64,000 bases of DNA. Origin: Halopenitus sp041821145 (GTDB lineage Archaea; Halobacteriota; Halobacteria; Halobacteriales; Haloferacaceae). Location: NCBI RefSeq assembly GCF_041821145.1, contig NZ_JBGUBC010000008.1, forward strand, positions 1 through 64,000, read 5' to 3'. Position numbers and translations under genes: made by a program. Under the pieces are notes generated by a model. It did not search any database. It was not told the DNA's origin and worked only from the letters and a program-made list of their open reading frames with translations. Below, one piece after another: positions 44,657 to 53,351 of this stretch; position 1 is the stretch's first letter, and each line of letters opens with the position of its first letter.

Positions 44657-44731
44657 TTTCCGCCTTGCAGTCATGAGCCACCGGCGACCGATCCCCCTCG
44701 CTGGTTTCCGTTCTCCGAAGTTTTATCATGG

Positions 44732-44872
44732 ATGTACATGAACAACGGCGCGTGGACGACGAGGCCGAACGACCCCGACGACGATCCGATCGGGGTCGAC
44801 GTGGAATCCGAGCCGACGATACCGACGGACGGCATCGACGGGACGGCCGCACGCCTCGACGTCCGGATGTGA
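44732..44872 (+). CDS. Possible small acidic ORF upstream of the symporter operon
   Basis: A 46-codon ORF (MYMNNGAWTTRPNDPDDDPI at its start) has the Asp-rich composition of haloarchaeal proteins, unlike the Arg-rich frame that overlaps it. A TTTTAT box lies only 17 nt upstream of its second ATG, too close for leaderless initiation. I do not recognise it. The rest of the 44534-45076 gap holds the left end of the TnpB element and otherwise nothing that I can identify. Confidence 0.25.
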   Translation: MYMNNGAWTTRPNDPDDDPIGVDVESEPTIPTDGIDGTAARLDVRM

Positions 44873-45076
44873 CGCGAGTGTTCATCGTTCACGGGTCGAC
44901 GTCGGCGGGCGACCGACCGGGACTCTCTATCGGTCCGTTCGACGCGCTCGACCGCGTGAGTCGATCGAAGTCGACCGATGACCAGTCACACGCGAATCGA
45001 AGACAACCGCCAGTGGTTCCTATCCCAAGGGGAAGGGGCCTCCGTCGCGGACCACACGGGCACAGAAACACGATAT

Positions 45077-45538
45077 ATGGTAGAAACTGACACAGAGGGA
45101 CCAGCCACCGATCCGTCGATGAGTACGGACGGCGGCACGGTCACGACGGATTCCGTAGAATCGAGAGATGATCGGCCGGGAGACTATCTCGAACGGGAGG
45201 TGAACATCCTCAACCCGAGCACGCCGTTCATGCGCGACCATCTTCGAGTGGTCTGGACCGGCTTTATCGTCTGGGTACTCGTCGTCTTCGGCCCGGTCAC
45301 GCTGACGCGGCTCGCGCCGGGACCGATGACGACGACGATGCCGATCCTCGGCTTCCCGCTGCACTACTTCCTGGTCGCTTTCGGCGCCCCGACCGGCGCG
45401 TTGATCCTCTCCTACTGGTATTCGCGAAAGCGGGATCAACTCGACGAGAAATACGGGATCGATCACGAAACGACCACGGAAGTGGGGGACATGGAAACTG
45501 AAACGAGCAAGGTGGAACAGGGGGGAGTAGAGACATGA
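45077..45538 (+). CDS. DUF4212 family protein (sodium:solute symporter small subunit)
   Basis: This 153-residue membrane protein has two TM helices (about 60-80 and 92-115): VVWTGFIVWVLVVFGPV and ILGFPLHYFLVAFGAPTGALIL, followed by SYWYSRKRDQLDEKYG. The pair of helices and the LHYFLVAFGAPTGA-type stretch are characteristic of DUF4212, which accompanies SSS symporters of the acetate/propionate type. The start is either the ATG at 45077 or that at 45119; the frame is open further up. It overlaps the symporter gene by 4 bp. Confidence 0.82.
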   Translation: MVETDTEGPATDPSMSTDGGTVTTDSVESRDDRPGDYLEREVNILNPSTPFMRDHLRVVWTGFIVWVLVVFGPVTLTRLAPGPMTTTMPILGFPLHYFLVAFGAPTGALILSYWYSRKRDQLDEKYGIDHETTTEVGDMETETSKVEQGGVET

Positions 45539-47229
45539 TCGGCTCGGTCGGGATCGCGTTGCAAGCGGGGTTGCTTCCGGAGGGACTCGACGTCTCGTTC
45601 AAGCTTCTTCCGGCGATCCTCGTCGTCACGATGCTGCTTTTGTTCCTCGTCATCGGCCTCGTCTTCCGGGTCGCCGATACGGAGGACATGTGGGTCGCTG
45701 GACGGTCGATCGGTAACCTCGAGAACGGAATGGCGATCGGAGCCAACTGGATGTCTGCGGCCTCCTATCTCGGGATGGCGGCGTCGATCGCTCTTTCGGG
45801 ATTCTACGGGCTGGTCTTCGTCGTCGGCTGGACGACGGGATATTTCATCCTGCTCATCTTCCTCGCCGCACAGTTGCGTCGGTTCGGCAAGTACACCGCC
45901 CCCGATTTCGTAGGCGATCGCTTCAACTCGGATACCGCACGCGCAATCGCGGCGGTGACGACGTTCCTGATCGGCTTCGTCTACGCGATCGGACAGGCCC
46001 GCGGAATGGGTCTCGTCGCGTTGTATATCTTCGGCGACCTCGGCTTTGCCGGCTTCAGCGGCTATCAGGTGATGGTGCTTTTGATGATGGCGCTCACCGT
46101 CGGCTACCTGGCCGTCTCGGGAATGCTTGGGGCGACCAAGAACATGGCCGTTCAGTACGTCATCCTCATCGTCGCGTTCCTGACCGGTCTGTTCGCCGTC
46201 GGGTGGGTGAACGGCTACTCAACCATCGTTCCGCAGTTGGAGTACGGCATGCTTATCGGCGAACTCTCGCGTGAGTTCTCCGAGCCGTTCACGAACGCGA
46301 GCTACTACCTGTGGATCGCGACGACGTTCTCGCTCATCGTCGGTACCTGCGGACTCCCGCACGTGCTGGTGCGATTCTATACGGTCGAAAACGAACGAAC
46401 GGCCCGCTGGTCGACGGTCACCGGGCTATTTTTCATCTGCCTGCTCTACTGGAGTGCACCGGCATTCGCGGCGTTCGGAACCGATCTCTACGGGGAGAAC
46501 GTCGGTGCCGTCTACGCTGCGGAGGGGGGAATGACGACGGCAGCCGCCGACGTGATCGTCGTGCTCGCGGCCCAGCTATCGGGGCTTCCCGGGTGGTTCG
46601 TCGGGTTCGTTGCCGCCGGCGGGATCGCGGCCGCGATCGCGACGACTGCCGGCCTCTTCATTGCCGGCTCCTCGGCCATTTCCCACGACATCTACGCGAA
46701 CATCATCAACGAGGACGCCACCCAGCGTCAACAGCTGTTCGTGGGACGCGTGAGCATTCTCGTGTTGGGTATCATCACGACGCTTGCAGCCCTCGATCCG
46801 GCGGCACCGATCGCCGCGCTCGTCTCCTACGCGTTCGCGCTCGCCGGATCGGTGCTCTTCCCGATGTTCTTCCTCGGCAGGTGGTGGGAGAACACCAACC
46901 GTCAGGGCGCACTTGCCGGGATGTCGACCGGACTCACGATCTGGGGGATCGCAATGGTAAACGAGGTCGTTCCGACCTACACCGGCGGCGGAAGCGAACC
47001 GTACGTCGGAGTGCTGGCACAGTGGATGCCGGCGATCGGCTCGGCGATCATCGCGGTTCCGATCGTCTTTGCGGTCACCATCGTCGTCTCCATACTCACG
47101 AGCGAACCGCCGATGGAGACCAAACGGGTCGTTCGCCAATGTCACAGCCCCGAGCCGATGAGCCGACAACAGACTGCAGAGGACGTCGTCGCCGCCGACG
47201 GCGGGACCCCCACGGAGGGGGAGGAGTGA
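45535..47229 (+). CDS. Sodium:solute symporter family protein (ActP-like)
   Basis: This is a 564-residue SSS (solute:sodium symporter) carrier with about 13 TM segments. Recognisable stretches are DMWVAGRSIGNLENGMAIGANWMSAASYLGM near the start and the SSS signature-like GIAAAIATTAGLFIAGSSAISHDIY. In haloarchaea this type, with a DUF4212 partner and UspA, is associated with monocarboxylate (acetate, propionate) uptake; the substrate here is inferred. The C-terminal 35 residues are polar. It is followed by uspA after 3 bp. Confidence 0.88.
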   Translation: MIGSVGIALQAGLLPEGLDVSFKLLPAILVVTMLLLFLVIGLVFRVADTEDMWVAGRSIGNLENGMAIGANWMSAASYLGMAASIALSGFYGLVFVVGWTTGYFILLIFLAAQLRRFGKYTAPDFVGDRFNSDTARAIAAVTTFLIGFVYAIGQARGMGLVALYIFGDLGFAGFSGYQVMVLLMMALTVGYLAVSGMLGATKNMAVQYVILIVAFLTGLFAVGWVNGYSTIVPQLEYGMLIGELSREFSEPFTNASYYLWIATTFSLIVGTCGLPHVLVRFYTVENERTARWSTVTGLFFICLLYWSAPAFAAFGTDLYGENVGAVYAAEGGMTTAAADVIVVLAAQLSGLPGWFVGFVAAGGIAAAIATTAGLFIAGSSAISHDIYANIINEDATQRQQLFVGRVSILVLGIITTLAALDPAAPIAALVSYAFALAGSVLFPMFFLGRWWENTNRQGALAGMSTGLTIWGIAMVNEVVPTYTGGGSEPYVGVLAQWMPAIGSAIIAVPIVFAVTIVVSILTSEPPMETKRVVRQCHSPEPMSRQQTAEDVVAADGGTPTEGEE

Positions 47230-47232
47230 TCC

Positions 47233-47691
47233 ATGTACGACCGAATACTCGTTCCGACCGACGGAAGTGACGTTGCAGAGGCCGCCGTCGACCACGCGAT
47301 CGACCTCGCCGAACGGTACGGCGCGGATATCCATGCACTATACGTCGCCGACACCGATGCGATCGCGGTCAGCCTCGGCACCGAGCAGGTCGATCGTATC
47401 CGACAAGGCAACTTCGGCGAGATGACCGAACTCCGCGAGAAGGCGGAGGCCGCGACCCGGTCGGTCAGCGATCGGGCGGCAGAACACGGCATCGAGACGA
47501 CCGAACACCACGCGGGCGGTCAACCCCACCGACTGATCGCCGAGTATGCCGAGAACCACGACGTCGACCTCATCATAATGGGCAGCCACGGCCGCGCAGG
47601 CGTCCGACGCGCGCTGTTGGGCAGCGTGACGGAACAGACGCTCCGGTCGACGCACGTTCCCGTTCTCGTCGTCGACTACGTGGGGGAGTGA
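47233..47691 (+). CDS. Universal stress protein UspA family
   Basis: This is a 152-residue single-domain UspA protein. The opening MYDRILVPTDGSDVAEAAVDHAI and the ATP-binding motif G-x2-G-x9-G-S/T in MGSHGRAGVRRALLGSVTE near residues 116-134 suggest the ATP-binding class. It is embedded between the symporter gene and a small membrane protein gene with spacings of 3 and 7 bp, so it is co-transcribed and may regulate the transporter. This association is common in haloarchaea. Confidence 0.9.
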   Translation: MYDRILVPTDGSDVAEAAVDHAIDLAERYGADIHALYVADTDAIAVSLGTEQVDRIRQGNFGEMTELREKAEAATRSVSDRAAEHGIETTEHHAGGQPHRLIAEYAENHDVDLIIMGSHGRAGVRRALLGSVTEQTLRSTHVPVLVVDYVGE

Positions 47692-47698
47692 CCGCCGC

Positions 47699-47929
47699 AT
47701 GAATGGTATCGATCGCCTCCGCGAGTTCGTCGCCACGAACGGCACCGGGATGGCCTTCGACCTGCTTTTTGCCGTCTGCTGGGTCGGCCTCGTGGGCATC
47801 CTCTTCGAGTTCGTCTTTCGCGGCGGCCCGCAGTGGGCGTACTACCTGATGATGCTCGCGGGGATCCCGGCATACTTCGGATTCCGCTGGTCCGTCGAGC
47901 AGGCGACGCAACCCGCTCCCGACCGGTAG
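47699..47929 (+). CDS. Small membrane protein of the symporter operon
   Basis: This is a 76-residue protein with two predicted TM helices (about 18-39 and 46-63) around the loop FRGGPQWAYYL. It starts 7 bp after the uspA stop, so it is probably translated from the same message. I do not recognise the family with confidence. It may assist the SSS symporter, an inference from position only. Confidence 0.7.
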   Translation: MNGIDRLREFVATNGTGMAFDLLFAVCWVGLVGILFEFVFRGGPQWAYYLMMLAGIPAYFGFRWSVEQATQPAPDR

Positions 47930-48056
47930 CCGGCGGGCGAGGCGGGAGCATCGTTCCTCGACGATCGGTGACGACCACCCCTCAGCGACCGCGATGAGCG
48001 ATCTCGGACGGTCGATCACGGGACGAAATCACCGATCCAGCGTCGATCGCGAAAAA

Positions 48057-49226
48057 TCAGAACGTACTCTTCAACCGCTCGAAGAAGCCTTGTTCGACGT
48101 CGATCTCCTCGCCGCCGGCCTCGGCGAACGCCTCCAGCGCCTCGCGTTGCTCGTCGTTGAGCGAATCGGGGACGACCACCTGTACCTGAACGTACAGATC
48201 CCCGCGGCCGCGACCGCGAAGTCGGGGCATACCCTTTCCGGAGAGACGGAACGTCTCGCCACTTTGAGTCCCGGCCGGAACGTCCATCTCGACGGGGCCG
48301 TCGACGGCGTCGATCGTGACCGTATCCCCGAAGACCGCCTGCGGGAACGAGACCGCCTCGTGGAGGTGCAGATCGGCACCGTCACGTTCGAACCGGTCGC
48401 CAACGTCGACATCCACCTCGATGAGGAGGTCGCCGTTCGGCCCGCCATTCTCACCGGGAGCACCTTCTCCCTCCATTCGGAGGCTCTGGCCGGACCGTAT
48501 CCCCGCCGGTATCTCGACCGATAGCGTCGCCTCGTTACGGACGATTCCGTCGCCGCTACAGGTCGAACACTGCTCGCTGTAGATCTCGCCCGCTCCCTCA
48601 CACCGCGGACATGTCGTCGTCTGTTGGACGCGTCCAAGCGGCGTCTGTTGAACCTGCGTCACCTGTCCTTGACCGCCACACTGGTCACAGGTGGAAACGT
48701 CGGCGTCCGGCGGATGGCCCGTGCCGCCACAGTCGTCACAGGACTCCGGACGGGCAACGGTGAACTGCTTCGTGACGCCCTCGAAAGCCTCCTCTAAGTC
48801 GATCGAGACGCTCGTCCGAAGGTCCTGGCCCTGACGCGGACGGTTCGGATCGCTGCCGCGACCGCGGCCGCCGCCACCAAAGAACTGGTTGAAGATGTCC
48901 TCGAAGCCGCCGGCTCCGCCGGCACCACGAGCGCCGCCGAAGGGACCGCCGGCGCCACCCCGTCCTCCACCCGCTCCGGATCCGGTCGCGCCATGTTTCT
49001 CGGCTTCGACGAACCGATCGTGGCCCAGTTGGTCGTACTGGCGGCGCGTCTCCTCGTCGGTGAGGACCTCCTTTGCCTTCTTGATCTTCTTGAAGCGCTC
49101 CTCGGCGTCGTCGTGATCGCTGACGTCCGGGTGATATTCGGCCGCCTTCTTTCGATACGCTCGTTTGATGTCGTCGGTGTCGGCGTCCCGTGAGACCCCG
49201 AGTACGTCGTAAAAGTCCTCGCTCAT
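48057..49226 (-). CDS. dnaJ: Chaperone protein DnaJ
   Basis: This is a 389-residue Hsp40 co-chaperone that stimulates DnaK ATPase. Domain order: J domain with the HPD motif (YHPDVSD, about 31-37), a long Gly/Phe-rich region (about 78-120, GAGGGRGGAGGPFGGARG), four CxxCxGxG zinc repeats (about 155-230: CDDCGGTG, CDQCGGQG, CPRCEGAG, CSTCSGDG), and the C-terminal substrate-binding domain. All zinc cysteines are intact. It lies downstream of dnaK on the same strand with a 172-bp gap, the normal haloarchaeal order. Confidence 0.97.
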   Translation of the reverse strand: MSEDFYDVLGVSRDADTDDIKRAYRKKAAEYHPDVSDHDDAEERFKKIKKAKEVLTDEETRRQYDQLGHDRFVEAEKHGATGSGAGGGRGGAGGPFGGARGAGGAGGFEDIFNQFFGGGGRGRGSDPNRPRQGQDLRTSVSIDLEEAFEGVTKQFTVARPESCDDCGGTGHPPDADVSTCDQCGGQGQVTQVQQTPLGRVQQTTTCPRCEGAGEIYSEQCSTCSGDGIVRNEATLSVEIPAGIRSGQSLRMEGEGAPGENGGPNGDLLIEVDVDVGDRFERDGADLHLHEAVSFPQAVFGDTVTIDAVDGPVEMDVPAGTQSGETFRLSGKGMPRLRGRGRGDLYVQVQVVVPDSLNDEQREALEAFAEAGGEEIDVEQGFFERLKSTF

Positions 49227-49398
49227 GCGTGAAATTTCGTTCTTATGATTGCGTAATTCGTCGGGCTACTTGAAAAGCGTGCACGCGACCTGCGGCGGTC
49301 ACACGGCAAGGTCGACGTTCATGTCAGACGTGTCCGATTCACCGTCGTCCTCGCGACATCATCCGAAACGAGGATACGTTTCGGCGGGCTGATGTGGC

Positions 49399-51321
49399 TT
49401 ACTCGTCGTCTTCGTCCTCGTCAACGTCCTCGAAGTCGGCATCGACGTACTCCTCGTCGCCGGGTTCAGCCGCGCCGTTACCCGCAGCACCGGCGCCTGC
49501 ACCACCCATGCCGCCCATTCCGCCGGGGCCGGCACCGGCGCCGCCAGCACCGCCGGCCGCGCCGGCCTGGGCCGCCTGCTCTTGGTACATCTGCTTGCCG
49601 ATCTCCTGTAGCTGATCGGTGAGCGACTCGGTGACGTCCTCGAGGTCCTCGATCGAGGCGTCCTCCTCTTCGAGGACCTCCTCAACGTCCTCGGTGGCGG
49701 CCTCGATGTCGGCTATCAGATCGTCCTCGAGATCGTCCTCGTTCTCCTCGAGAAGGGTCTCGGCACGCTGGATCGTCGATTCGGCCTCGTTGCGGGCCTC
49801 GATCCGCTTGCGACGCTTCTCGTCCTCCTCGGCGTGTTGTTCGGCCTCCTCTTGCATCTGCTCGATCTGCTCGTCGGAGAGGCCGGCACCGCCCTCGATC
49901 GTGATCGACTCGGCATTGCCGGAGCCTTTGTCCTCGGCCTCGACGTTGACGATGCCATTCTCGTCGATGTTGAACGAGACCTCGATCTGGGGCGTTCCAG
50001 CCGGTGCCGGCGGGATGCCGGTGAGCTGGAAGGCACCGAGCAGTTCGTTCTCCTCCGCGATCTCACGTTCGCCCTGGAAGACGCGGACGTTGACGGACGT
50101 CTGGTTGGCCGCGGCGGTCGTAAAGACCTTCGAGGCCTCCGTCGGGATCGTCGTGTTCTTCTCGATGAGCCGCTCGAAGAGCCCGCCTTTGACCTCGATG
50201 CCAAGCGACAGCGGCGTCACGTCAAGCAGGACGATATCGTCGACGTCACCCGAGAGCACGCCGCCCTGGATGGCCGCGCCGAGCGCGACCGCTTCGTCGG
50301 GGTTGACGTTCTTTTTCGGCTCCTGGCCGACGAGTTCCGCTACCTTTTCTTGCACCTGGGGCATTCGAGTGGATCCGCCGACGAGGATGACCTCGTCGAT
50401 GTCGGACTTCTCGTAGCCGGCGTCGGAAAGCGCCTGCTCCGTCGGACTGACGGTCCGTTCGAGGAGGTCGTCGGTCAGGGACTCGAAGGTCGCACGCGTG
50501 ATCGACTGTTCGAGGTGGACGGGACCGGAGTCGGTCGCCGTGACGAACGGAAGGTTGACCGTCGTCTCCTTTTTATTTGACAGCTCGATCTTCGCCTCCT
50601 CTGCGGCCTCGGTGAGACGCTGGAGGGCCTGTCGGTCCTCCCGGAGGTCGATCCCGTGGTCGTTTTCGAACTCCTCGGCAAGGTGATCGATGATCGCCTC
50701 GTCCCAGTCGTCGCCGCCCAGATCGTTGTCGCCGTTGGTCGCGACGACCTCGTAGACGCCGCCGCCCAGATCGAGGATGGAGACGTCGAAGGTACCGCCG
50801 CCCAGATCGTAGACGAGAACCGTCTGGTCGGACTCGTCGTCGAGGCCGTAGGCCATCGCGGCCGCGGTCGGCTCGTTAACGATCCGCTCGACCTCGAAGC
50901 CGGCGATTTCGCCGGCGTCCTTGGTCGCCTGGCGCTGTTTGTCGTTGAAGTACGCCGGGACCGTGATGACCGCTCTCTCGATCTCGTCGCCGAGGTATTC
51001 TTCGGCGTCACGTTTGATCTTCTGGAGGATCATCGCCGAGATCTGTTCGGGCGTGTACTCCTCGCCCTCTATCTGGACGGTGTAGTCCTCCTCGCCCATG
51101 TGCCGTTTGATCGATTGGATCGTCCGATCGGGGTTCTGGACCGCCTGGTTCTTAGCGGGCTTGCCAACCAGTCGCTCGCCGTCGTCGGAAAACGCGACGA
51201 CGGACGGCGTCGTTCGATCGCCCTCCGCGTTCGCGATGATCTCGGGGTCGCCGCCCTCCATCACCGCAAAGGCGGAGTTGGTGGTACCGAGGTCGATACC
51301 GAGGATCTTGTTACTCGCCAT
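49399..51321 (-). CDS. dnaK: Molecular chaperone DnaK (Hsp70)
   Basis: This is a 640-residue Hsp70 ATP-dependent chaperone. The N-terminal nucleotide-binding domain opens ILGIDLGTTNSAFAVM and contains VYDLGGGTFDVSILDLG and ILVGGSTRMPQVQ; the interdomain linker is DIVLLDVTPLSLGIE. The C-terminal lid ends in a glycine-methionine-rich stretch and the acidic EEYVDADFEDVDEDED tail. The ATG at 51321 has a TATA-like TTTAAC about 30 nt upstream; the longer frame upstream is not needed. No grpE lies in the window. Confidence 0.97.
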   Translation of the reverse strand: MASNKILGIDLGTTNSAFAVMEGGDPEIIANAEGDRTTPSVVAFSDDGERLVGKPAKNQAVQNPDRTIQSIKRHMGEEDYTVQIEGEEYTPEQISAMILQKIKRDAEEYLGDEIERAVITVPAYFNDKQRQATKDAGEIAGFEVERIVNEPTAAAMAYGLDDESDQTVLVYDLGGGTFDVSILDLGGGVYEVVATNGDNDLGGDDWDEAIIDHLAEEFENDHGIDLREDRQALQRLTEAAEEAKIELSNKKETTVNLPFVTATDSGPVHLEQSITRATFESLTDDLLERTVSPTEQALSDAGYEKSDIDEVILVGGSTRMPQVQEKVAELVGQEPKKNVNPDEAVALGAAIQGGVLSGDVDDIVLLDVTPLSLGIEVKGGLFERLIEKNTTIPTEASKVFTTAAANQTSVNVRVFQGEREIAEENELLGAFQLTGIPPAPAGTPQIEVSFNIDENGIVNVEAEDKGSGNAESITIEGGAGLSDEQIEQMQEEAEQHAEEDEKRRKRIEARNEAESTIQRAETLLEENEDDLEDDLIADIEAATEDVEEVLEEEDASIEDLEDVTESLTDQLQEIGKQMYQEQAAQAGAAGGAGGAGAGPGGMGGMGGAGAGAAGNGAAEPGDEEYVDADFEDVDEDEDDE

Positions 51322-51575
51322 CTTGCCCGAAGATACCGGCTTGCGTCGGTTAAAGGTTACTAGATGCGGTCGAGATTCGTCTCCGATCAACTCAACGCAG
51401 TCATGCGTTTTTGACGCTCCGGTCGCCGACCCGTTCGGTGTTTTTATGCTGATCCACATTTCCACCGGCGCATTCGGACGGCGGTCCGGAAGTCGAGGTG
51501 ATCGATCGGCTCACTCGCGGCGGAGACTAAGGCGTCGGAGGGTTCACTCGCAGCGGGATTGAGACACCGGACGAC
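51322..51575. other. Intergenic region upstream of dnaK
   Basis: This contains the dnaK promoter on the minus strand (TTTAACC near 51345) and the downstream side of the uS10-like gene. I see no inverted repeat resembling a heat-shock operator and no small gene. Confidence 0.4.
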
Positions 51576-51908
51576 TCACTCGCGGCCCTGGCCAAGCGGT
51601 TTTTTTCTGTCGACCTCGACCTCGACGTGGATCGAATCGGGGAACTCACGGTCGACCATCTCACGGGCGACGTCGTCCGAGCCGTGGATCTCGAGACGCC
51701 GGGTGTAGACCGTGTACTCCCACGGCGAGAACTGGTCGCCGGGTGCGAGTCGTTTGTACAACTGGACGCGTGCATGCTCGGGTGGGGACGCGTGGGGACC
51801 CTTGCACTCCACGCCCTTCCGTTCGACCGATCGCTTGAGGTCGGCGACCGTCTCCTCGAGGACGGTCCGATCGCCGGATTCGAACGAGAGTTTGGTTACG
51901 AAGGTCAT
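51576..51908 (-). CDS. uS10/mL48 family ribosomal-protein-like protein
   Basis: This 110-residue protein has the S10 fold pattern: an N-terminal strand MTFVTKLSFESGD, a helix VLEETVADLKRSVERKG, and the RNA-contacting loop GPHASPPEHARVQLYKRLAPG followed by YTVYTRRLEIHG. It is more diverged than the canonical archaeal uS10, which is normally encoded next to EF-1A, and neither EF-1A nor other ribosomal genes are here. It is probably a haloarchaeal uS10 paralogue whose place in the ribosome is unclear. It is upstream of dnaK on the same strand, with a 254-bp gap. Confidence 0.8.
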   Translation of the reverse strand: MTFVTKLSFESGDRTVLEETVADLKRSVERKGVECKGPHASPPEHARVQLYKRLAPGDQFSPWEYTVYTRRLEIHGSDDVAREMVDREFPDSIHVEVEVDRKKPLGQGRE

Positions 51909-52076
51909 TCTCGGGATGTCCGTGCGTCCGTGTCGGAAGGGTAAAAACGCACCTACCCGAGGTCACGACGCCCCGCCCGAAATCGATCGGCGCCGCGATC
52001 GACCGTCGAAGCACCCGTCTGACAAAAAGGGGGCCGTCCGACACCCTCTTTAGAGGCGGCATCGTATAATTTGGTA

Positions 52077-52523
52077 ATGACGGTCGAAGCGACGAGCGCT
52101 GGAGCCATCCTCTTCCGCGACACCCGCGGCCATCGAGAGTACTTGCTCTTGAAGAGCCGTCCGGGGGACTGGGAGTTCCCCAAAGGCGGGATCGAGGGGG
52201 ACGAGGAGCTCCAGCAAACGGCGATCAGGGAAGTTAAAGAGGAGGCCGGTATCGAGGACTTTCGACTCATCGACGGCTTCCGCGAGGAGTATGATTACGT
52301 CTTCGAGGCGAACGGCGAGACTATCCACAAGACGGTTCATCTGTTCATCGCTCGGTCCTTCGAGGCGAGCGCCGAACTCTCGAAGGAACATCGTGATCTT
52401 CAGTGGCGAGATTACGACCAGGCGGCAAACACGATCACTCAGGACGGTCCACGTGAGATCTTCGAGCAGGCACACGAGTTCCTCGACGAGATCAAAGCCG
52501 AGTCCGAGAATAGATACCACTAA
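52077..52523 (+). CDS. Nudix hydrolase (bis(5'-nucleosyl)-tetraphosphatase type)
   Basis: This is a 148-residue Nudix protein. The Nudix box GGIEGDEELQQTAIREVKEEAGI fits GX5EX7REUXEEXGU with all metal-binding glutamates. Around it, GAILFRD and LLLKSRPGDWEFPKG resemble asymmetric Ap4A hydrolases, so hydrolysis of dinucleoside polyphosphates is the likely activity. The ATG at 52077 has TTTAGAG about 28 nt upstream, consistent with a leaderless transcript. It is divergent from the uS10-like gene. Confidence 0.88.
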   Translation: MTVEATSAGAILFRDTRGHREYLLLKSRPGDWEFPKGGIEGDEELQQTAIREVKEEAGIEDFRLIDGFREEYDYVFEANGETIHKTVHLFIARSFEASAELSKEHRDLQWRDYDQAANTITQDGPREIFEQAHEFLDEIKAESENRYH

Positions 52524-52590
52524 CTCCGCCATCGATCCGGGATCGAGCCACTCCAAGACCGGACTGCGCCCGCGTCTCTAGCTTTGCGTG

Positions 52591-52633
52591 CGTCACGACC
52601 CGCGTGCGTCAGCGTCACGACCCGCGTGCGTCA
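52591..52633. repeat. 22-bp tandem repeat
   Basis: The sequence CGTCACGACCCGCGTGCGT recurs with a period of 22 bp (52591 and 52613) in the gap between the Nudix gene and the next membrane protein gene. The copies are identical over 21 bp. No function is apparent. Confidence 0.8.
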
Positions 52634-52712
52634 CGATGATCGATCGACGGAAGGCTGACGCACCAGGATCCCTACGTAGGATTTTATGTCTGACCGGATA
52701 CAATCAAGCGAC

Positions 52713-53351
52713 ATGGACGGGCGCCGAGACGAGCTGTTGGCCTCGCTGTTTCGAGACACGAGACGGAACGCGATCGTCGGCTGGGTGATTTTCGGGCTCG
52801 TAGCGCTCGCGTTCGTGGAGAGCCTCTTCGGGTTCGATCTGCTGTGGACGGTCGTTTCGGCGGCGACGATGGTCGTGATGGCGTTGCCGGCGGTCGTTCG
52901 ACGCGACTGGCGCGTGATTCTTCCATGGGAGCTGTTACTGCTCGCAGCGCTTCCGGTCGCGACGCGGGCCGTGATCCCGGACGTCGAGATAGGGATCTTC
53001 GCGTCGTATCTCGCGCTCGCTGCGTTCGCGCTGTTGGTCGTCGTCGAACTCGACATGTTCACGGAGATGCGTGTCACCCACTGGTTCGCGGTGGCGTTGG
53101 TCGTGGTGACGACGCTCGCCTCCGGAGCGGTCTGGACGATCATCAGATGGTACCTCAACCGTTCGATGGGCACTACGTATCTCCTCGATAACGAGGCACT
53201 CATGATCGAGTTCGTTCGGATCGCGCTGGCGGGAATCGCTGCCGGCTTGCTCTTTGATCTCTACTTCCGGCGACGCAACCAGATGCTCAAACGGCGACTC
53301 GAGAGTGAACTTCTCGAGTCGAACGTCTCCGGGGAGGCGAACGAGTCGTGA
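52713..53351 (+). CDS. Integral membrane protein of unknown function
   Basis: The protein has about 212 residues and six predicted TM segments, beginning after a charged MDGRRDELLASLFRDTRRN. Helices include AIVGWVIFGLVALAFVESLFG and LLLLAALPVATRAVI. The C-terminus is a charged helix (RRRNQMLKRRLESELLE). I chose the ATG at 52713 because TTTTATG lies about 28 nt upstream; an ATG at 52686 would add nine residues. It overlaps the next membrane protein gene by 4 bp, and the two probably function together. Confidence 0.75.
   Translation: MDGRRDELLASLFRDTRRNAIVGWVIFGLVALAFVESLFGFDLLWTVVSAATMVVMALPAVVRRDWRVILPWELLLLAALPVATRAVIPDVEIGIFASYLALAAFALLVVVELDMFTEMRVTHWFAVALVVVTTLASGAVWTIIRWYLNRSMGTTYLLDNEALMIEFVRIALAGIAAGLLFDLYFRRRNQMLKRRLESELLESNVSGEANES

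Noticed and set aside
44728..45090. 120-codon plus-strand ORF before the symporter operon
   Set aside because: It is extremely Arg-rich, typical of a wrong frame in GC-rich DNA; the overlapping short acidic frame is more plausible.
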